Below are positions 63,011 through 64,000 of a stretch of DNA of 64,000 nt, piece after piece. The notes beneath the pieces were generated by a model that made no database searches, was not told where the DNA came from, and worked only from the letters and a program-made list of their open reading frames with translations. The position numbers and the translations under genes were made by a program. The DNA comes from UBA6382 sp963617965 (GTDB lineage: Bacteria; Bacteroidota; Bacteroidia; Bacteroidales; Bacteroidaceae). The stretch lies in the NCBI GenBank assembly GCA_963617965.1, contig CAVEQO010000002.1, forward strand, positions 1-64,000. The letters are read 5' to 3'. How positions within the stretch are numbered: position 1 is the first letter of the stretch; each line of letters begins with the position of its first letter.

Positions 63011-63185
63011 TGGGGAGGCGACAGCCGTTATCAAGGTTATGGTACCGATGTGGAATTGACAGATGACATAGAGAGGGTCTTTACTTTGTCAAGTGTATTA
63101 AAATCCCTAAGATACACAGTTCAACAGTGTGTTGGGAAGTTGAAGCGTAAGATTATGGGATATTGACCGATTTGGGTTGAAAACG

Positions 63186-63200
63186 TTTAGGACAACATTG
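63186..63200 (-). repeat. Right terminal inverted repeat of the island
   Basis: Reads CAATGTTGTCCTAAA on the minus strand, the partner of the left end. Confidence 0.75.
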
Positions 63201-63209
63201 GCACCCACC
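63201..63209. repeat. 9-bp target-site duplication, right copy
   Basis: GCACCCACC, identical to the left copy, directly outside the right terminus. Confidence 0.8.
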
Positions 63210-63256
63210 AAAAAAAGGCATCGCACCGCCTGTCCGAACACAAGAGACGCATAAAA

Positions 63257-64000
63257 TCAGATGTCAGCCAACTCAAGCATGACGGGGCAATGGTCAGATC
63301 CGGTCACATCGCTGAGAATACGCGCATCACGGACATAAGGCCTCAGACGGTCGGAAACGAGGAAATAGTCTATACGCCATCCCACGTTCTTCTCGCGTGC
63401 CCTGAAACGGTATGACCACCAAGAATAGGCATCCCTGACATCAGGATAAAGCAAGCGGAAAGTGTCAGTGAAACCGCAGGCAAGCAGTTCCGTGAATTTC
63501 TGTCGCTCCTCGGAAGTGAATCCTGCATTCTTTGTGTTTGCCTTGGGATTTCTGAGATCTATCTCCGTGTGCGCCACATTCATGTCGCCACAGGCAATTA
63601 CGGGCTTCCTCTTGTCAAGGGATGCAAGGTAATGCCGGAATTCGTCATCCCATTCCATACGGTAGTCCAGCCGCCGGAGCCCTTCTTGCGAATTGGGGGT
63701 GTAGACTGTCACGTAGTAGAACTTGTCGTATTCGAGTGTTATCACCCTGCCCTCGTGGTCATGAACATCTATTCCCAGTCCTGCCGCCACACTACGCGGT
63801 TCCATGCGGCTGTATACGGCAGTGCCGCTATACCCCTTTTTGTCGGCATAGTTCCACCAGCTCCTGTAGCCGGCGAAGTCAAGATCAAGCTGCCCTTTCT
63901 GCATCTTGGTTTCCTGCAAGGAGAACACATCGGCATCAAGCTGTCTGAACACGTCAGAAAAGCCCTTGTTCACACATGCTCTCAGCCCGTTTACATTCCA
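63257..64000 (-). CDS. xth: Exodeoxyribonuclease III (5' end outside window)
   Basis: AP endonuclease/3'-5' exonuclease of base excision repair. 247 residues are visible and only about five N-terminal ones are missing: the visible start WNVNGLRACVNKGF is family residue ~6 onward. Catalytic segments: FSLQETKMQKG (Glu), VTVYTPNSQ (Tyr region), CGDMNVAHTEIDLRNPK (Asp/Asn) and TGSDHCPVML (Asp/His). It flanks the island on its right and looks intact. Confidence 0.95.
   Translation of the reverse strand, partial: WNVNGLRACVNKGFSDVFRQLDADVFSLQETKMQKGQLDLDFAGYRSWWNYADKKGYSGTAVYSRMEPRSVAAGLGIDVHDHEGRVITLEYDKFYYVTVYTPNSQEGLRRLDYRMEWDDEFRHYLASLDKRKPVIACGDMNVAHTEIDLRNPKANTKNAGFTSEERQKFTELLACGFTDTFRLLYPDVRDAYSWWSYRFRAREKNVGWRIDYFLVSDRLRPYVRDARILSDVTGSDHCPVMLELADI

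Larger units (their letters stand above)
39389..63200. mobile_element. 23.8-kb island bounded by IS4-like ends
   Basis: The first 15 bases, CAATATTGTCCTGAA, and the reverse complement of the last 15, CAATGTTGTCCTAAA, agree at 13 positions. A 9-bp direct repeat lies directly outside both. An IS4-type transposase C-terminus ends 94 bp inside the left end, as expected for the right end of such an IS. The block is AT-richer than its flanks and nearly all genes read rightward. It may have moved as one unit, or the cargo replaced the middle of a resident IS; the sequence does not decide between these. Confidence 0.75.

Noticed and set aside
1..64000. CRISPR array
   Set aside because: No run of regularly spaced repeats; the repeats found are few, irregularly spaced and next to genes.

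Overview
The window looks like a chromosomal segment of a strictly anaerobic Bacteroidales species, probably Prevotellaceae or Bacteroidaceae. Four things support this. Bacteroidetes-type promoter boxes (TAnnTTTG) precede most transcription units. There is a PorQ-type T9SS gene linked to cmk and ispH. There is an ExbB/ExbD/ExbD/TonB cluster of Bacteroidetes form and a sodium-pumping methylmalonyl-CoA decarboxylase operon. Finally there is rubrerythrin and an UpxY-type NusG paralogue. Species cannot be fixed from sequence inspection alone.

Core part, 1-39380 and 63201-64000. From left to right: an AraC regulator and rubrerythrin; a nine-gene minus-strand operon (YtxH protein, holin-like membrane protein, small protein, ruvX, def, TPR protein, 5-formyl-THF cyclo-ligase, a CXXCH-bearing propeller lipoprotein, DUF6057-like membrane protein); a SPOR lipoprotein; tonB-exbD-exbD-exbB; ilvE; a TPR gene and a PstS-like gene; trmB and mrp; a coiled-coil membrane protein; menA; a phosphoesterase and a MATE exporter; the mmdA-oadG-BCCP-oadB operon; rfbB; thyA-folA; an rRNA methyltransferase; efp and rpmH; a second tonB-like gene with a prenyl synthase and tatD; porQ-cmk-ispH; tRNA-Ser(GGA). 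On the far right is exonuclease III, cut by the window edge.

Accessory island, 39389-63200. This block is visibly more AT-rich, almost entirely plus-strand, and bounded very precisely: a 9-bp direct repeat (GCACCCACC) lies directly outside near-matching 15-bp inverted termini, and an IS4-type transposase C-terminus sits just inside the left end. The island therefore occupies the inside of an IS4-like element.

The island has four parts. (A) An UpxY-type antiterminator heads a long operon without capsule genes: a small beta-rich protein, a chimera of a C39-like peptidase half and an UpxY KOW half, two dynamin-like GTPases, three zinc-ribbon/membrane proteins (one broken by two frameshifts), an Hsp70-like ATPase fused to FHA, a Ser/Thr kinase with C-terminal zinc ribbons, a PP2C phosphatase, a complete C39-like peptidase, a BACON protein and two exported cysteine or lipoprotein factors. 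(B) An AbiEi/AbiEii toxin-antitoxin pair is flanked by two copies of the 5' end of the following caspase gene. (C) A translationally coupled set: exported caspase, ECF-like sigma factor, single-pass anti-sigma candidate and exported TPR-CHAT protease. (D) A string of small genes carries repeated intergenic elements. A roughly 25-bp element beginning AAGTTGTGCCCGACAC lies 8-9 bp before the start codon of genes in both A and D.

Best candidates for something undescribed: the kinase/PP2C/FHA-Hsp70/dynamin/C39 operon under an UpxY regulator; the exported caspase and CHAT proteases coupled to a membrane-anchored sigma/anti-sigma pair; the peptidase-KOW chimera; and the shared 5' element.
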